Assembly (NCBI GenBank): GCA_007132495.1
Contig: SLOL01000016.1
Span: 1 to 45,012 of the forward strand
Origin: Balneolales bacterium
Lineage (GTDB): Bacteria > Bacteroidota > Rhodothermia > Balneolales > Natronogracilivirgulaceae
Direction of reading: 5' to 3'
Length of the DNA stretch: 45,012 nt
Part shown: positions 43,719 to 45,012 of the stretch, piece after piece
Position numbering within the stretch: the first letter of the stretch is position 1
Layout: every line of letters begins with the position of its first letter
Notes under the pieces: model-generated
The model's database searches: none
What the model was told of the DNA's origin: nothing
Seen by the model: only the letters and a program-made list of their open reading frames with translations
Position numbers and translations under genes: made by a program

Positions 43719-44408
43719 ATGATTTCTTTCCTCATTATCATCGTGTTGAGTTATCTGCTCGGCTCCATACCTACATCGGTCTGGGTAGGCAAGTTGTTCA
43801 AGGGAGTGGATATACGTGAACACGGCAGTGGCAATCCCGGTGCAACCAATACCTTTCGGATACTGGGGTGGAAATTCGGTACAGCGGTCAGTTTGATAGA
43901 TGTTGCCAAGGGATTTACGGCCGCATATTACATCAGTCAGCTGGGGTATCTCACCGGAGGAGTTCCGGTGATTATAGGGGCCTGGGAGACCGATGTCTTT
44001 ATGAGGCTGCTGGCAGGGTCAGCCGCAGTATGCGGACACATGTACCCGCTTTATGCCCGGTTCAAGGGGGGCAAAGGGGTGATCACCGCCGCCGGTATGC
44101 TCTATGGAATCGAACCGATCTCCATATCCCTGGCACTCATTGTGTTTGCGACGGTGCTTTTCAGCAGTCGATATGTATCGCTGGGTTCCATCCTGGCTAC
44201 GTTTTCCTATCCCCTGTTTCTGTTGATGCTGAGGTACGGGTTTGATCAACCCGTCGACGGAAGCCTGATTGTGATCAGTGCAATCGTGGCGGCCGGCATT
44301 ATTATTAAACATCATTCCAATATACGTCGTCTTTTGGATGGCAATGAAAACCGGATCCGGTCATTCAAGCCTGCCAGAGGACGGTTAAACCAGGAGCAAC
44401 AGTCGTGA
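43719..44408 (+). CDS. plsY: glycerol-3-phosphate acyltransferase
   Basis: 229-residue inner-membrane protein that transfers an acyl group from acyl-phosphate to glycerol-3-phosphate, the first step of phospholipid synthesis. The three family motifs are visible: SYLLGSIPTSVWVGK (motif 1), HGSGNPGATNTFR (motif 2, phosphate binding) and GHMYPLYARFKGGKGV (motif 3). Hydrophobic segments flank them. An 18-20 residue stretch between motifs 2 and 3 (TGGVPVIIGAWETDVFMRLL) is longer than in short homologues. Its TGA overlaps the GTG start of gpsA by four bases (GTGA), so the two are coupled. Confidence 0.95.
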   Translation: MISFLIIIVLSYLLGSIPTSVWVGKLFKGVDIREHGSGNPGATNTFRILGWKFGTAVSLIDVAKGFTAAYYISQLGYLTGGVPVIIGAWETDVFMRLLAGSAAVCGHMYPLYARFKGGKGVITAAGMLYGIEPISISLALIVFATVLFSSRYVSLGSILATFSYPLFLLMLRYGFDQPVDGSLIVISAIVAAGIIIKHHSNIRRLLDGNENRIRSFKPARGRLNQEQQS

Positions 44409-45012
44409 TAGTCAGTATTATCGGTGCCGGAAGCTGGGGAACCGCTTTGTCTCTTCTATTGGCTGAAAACGGTCATGAGGTTCGGCTCTGGGCCCGTGAA
44501 AAGGAGATTGTACAAAACATCCGGAAATTTCATAAAAACGGACTGTATCTGCCGGATGTCGTTCTGCCTGACCATGTGACGGGATATTCAGATTTCAGTG
44601 AGGCCCTGAAGGATGCCGATGTGGTCGTGTTTGCAACACCGTCACATACCATCCGTAATATGGCGCAATCGGTTCGTCCGCATCTGAAAGGGGAAGAGCG
44701 CATCGTCTCGGTTTCGAAAGGTATTGAGATGGACACCTTCCTGACCATGAGTCAGGTACTTTCGGAAGTACTTGAGCCGGTGATCAGTGATGATCATATC
44801 GCCGTACTTTCAGGGCCGAGTCATGCCGAAGAGGTGAGCCGGCGCATGCCGACCACCGTGGTTGCCTCCTCCAACTCAAAACAGACCGCCATGTTTGTTC
44901 AGAAGCTGTTTATGTCTTCGAGCTTCCGGGTCTATGTCAATCGCGATATTGTCGGGGTGGAAGTGTCCGGTGCCGTGAAAAATATCATGGCGATAGCCGC
45001 CGGAATCGGGGA
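44405..45012 (+). CDS. gpsA: NAD(P)-dependent glycerol-3-phosphate dehydrogenase, 3' end cut off by window
   Basis: The frame runs from GTG at 44405 to the window end, 202 codons without a stop, covering most of the N-terminal domain and the start of the C-terminal one. The start shows the NAD-binding site VSIIGAGSWGTALSLLLAEN. Then come VVVFATPSHTIRNMA, SVSKGIEMD, AVLSGPSHAEEV and VGVEVSGAVKNIMAIAAGIG, which contains the catalytic Lys. It reduces dihydroxyacetone phosphate to sn-glycerol-3-phosphate, the substrate of PlsY. The GTGA overlap with plsY indicates an operon and translational coupling. Confidence 0.96.
   Translation, partial: MIVSIIGAGSWGTALSLLLAENGHEVRLWAREKEIVQNIRKFHKNGLYLPDVVLPDHVTGYSDFSEALKDADVVVFATPSHTIRNMAQSVRPHLKGEERIVSVSKGIEMDTFLTMSQVLSEVLEPVISDDHIAVLSGPSHAEEVSRRMPTTVVASSNSKQTAMFVQKLFMSSSFRVYVNRDIVGVEVSGAVKNIMAIAAGIG

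Overview
The window looks like chromosome of a bacterium from the Fibrobacterota-Chlorobiota-Bacteroidota group, most likely near Balneolota or Rhodothermota. This rests on family content: four secreted proteins end in type A sorting domains of the type IX secretion system (T9SS) with the NYPNPFN-type opening common in those phyla, and base composition is close to 50% GC. No rRNA, tRNA, CRISPR array, integrase or insertion sequence was seen, so this is chromosomal housekeeping mixed with accessory genes.

Layout. 1-6.0 kb: a truncated CE15-type glucuronoyl esterase, a membrane-anchored c-type cytochrome, an SGNH esterase with a predicted carbohydrate-binding domain, a DUF2235 hydrolase, a Gfo/Idh/MocA oxidoreductase remnant and a Mut7-C RNase. 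6.2-10.7 kb: a small outer-membrane beta-barrel protein, a PAS/HisKA_2 sensor kinase and a YdbS/YdbT membrane pair. 10.8-12.9 kb: an amidoligase and a class-I glutamine-amidotransferase-like hydrolase, a known partnership, separated here by a 20-bp tandem array. 13.1-25.6 kb: dihydrolipoyl dehydrogenase, then four consecutive T9SS-exported CotH-like proteins (three close paralogues and one larger relative with a lamin-tail domain). 25.8-34.7 kb, minus strand: BASS transporter, long-chain acyl-CoA ligase, M20 peptidase, a second sensor kinase and a CocE/NonD hydrolase. 35-38.4 kb: an ATP-grasp ligase convergent with htpG. 38.4-41.4 kb: two translationally coupled secreted serine hydrolases and a coupled 28-residue membrane peptide. 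41.7 kb to the end: lipB, lipA, plsY and a truncated gpsA.

Working together: LipB and LipA make the lipoyl cofactor that LpdA re-oxidises in 2-oxoacid dehydrogenase complexes. PlsY and GpsA supply and acylate glycerol-3-phosphate for phospholipid synthesis. The CE15 and SGNH esterases suggest use of plant-type polysaccharides. The CotH cluster suggests a surface-modifying or carbohydrate-associated function outside the cell.

The most unusual signals are structural. Three non-homologous tandem arrays, all with an exact or near-exact 20-bp period, sit at or just after stop codons (11711-11830, 36361-36440, 38398-38437). In-frame 21-bp and 18-bp expansions lie inside the lamin-tail/CotH gene. 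A 75-bp element of nested inverted repeats lies at 8517-8591. A perfect 17-bp palindrome precedes the CocE gene, and a 14-bp inverted repeat contains the start codons of two divergent genes.
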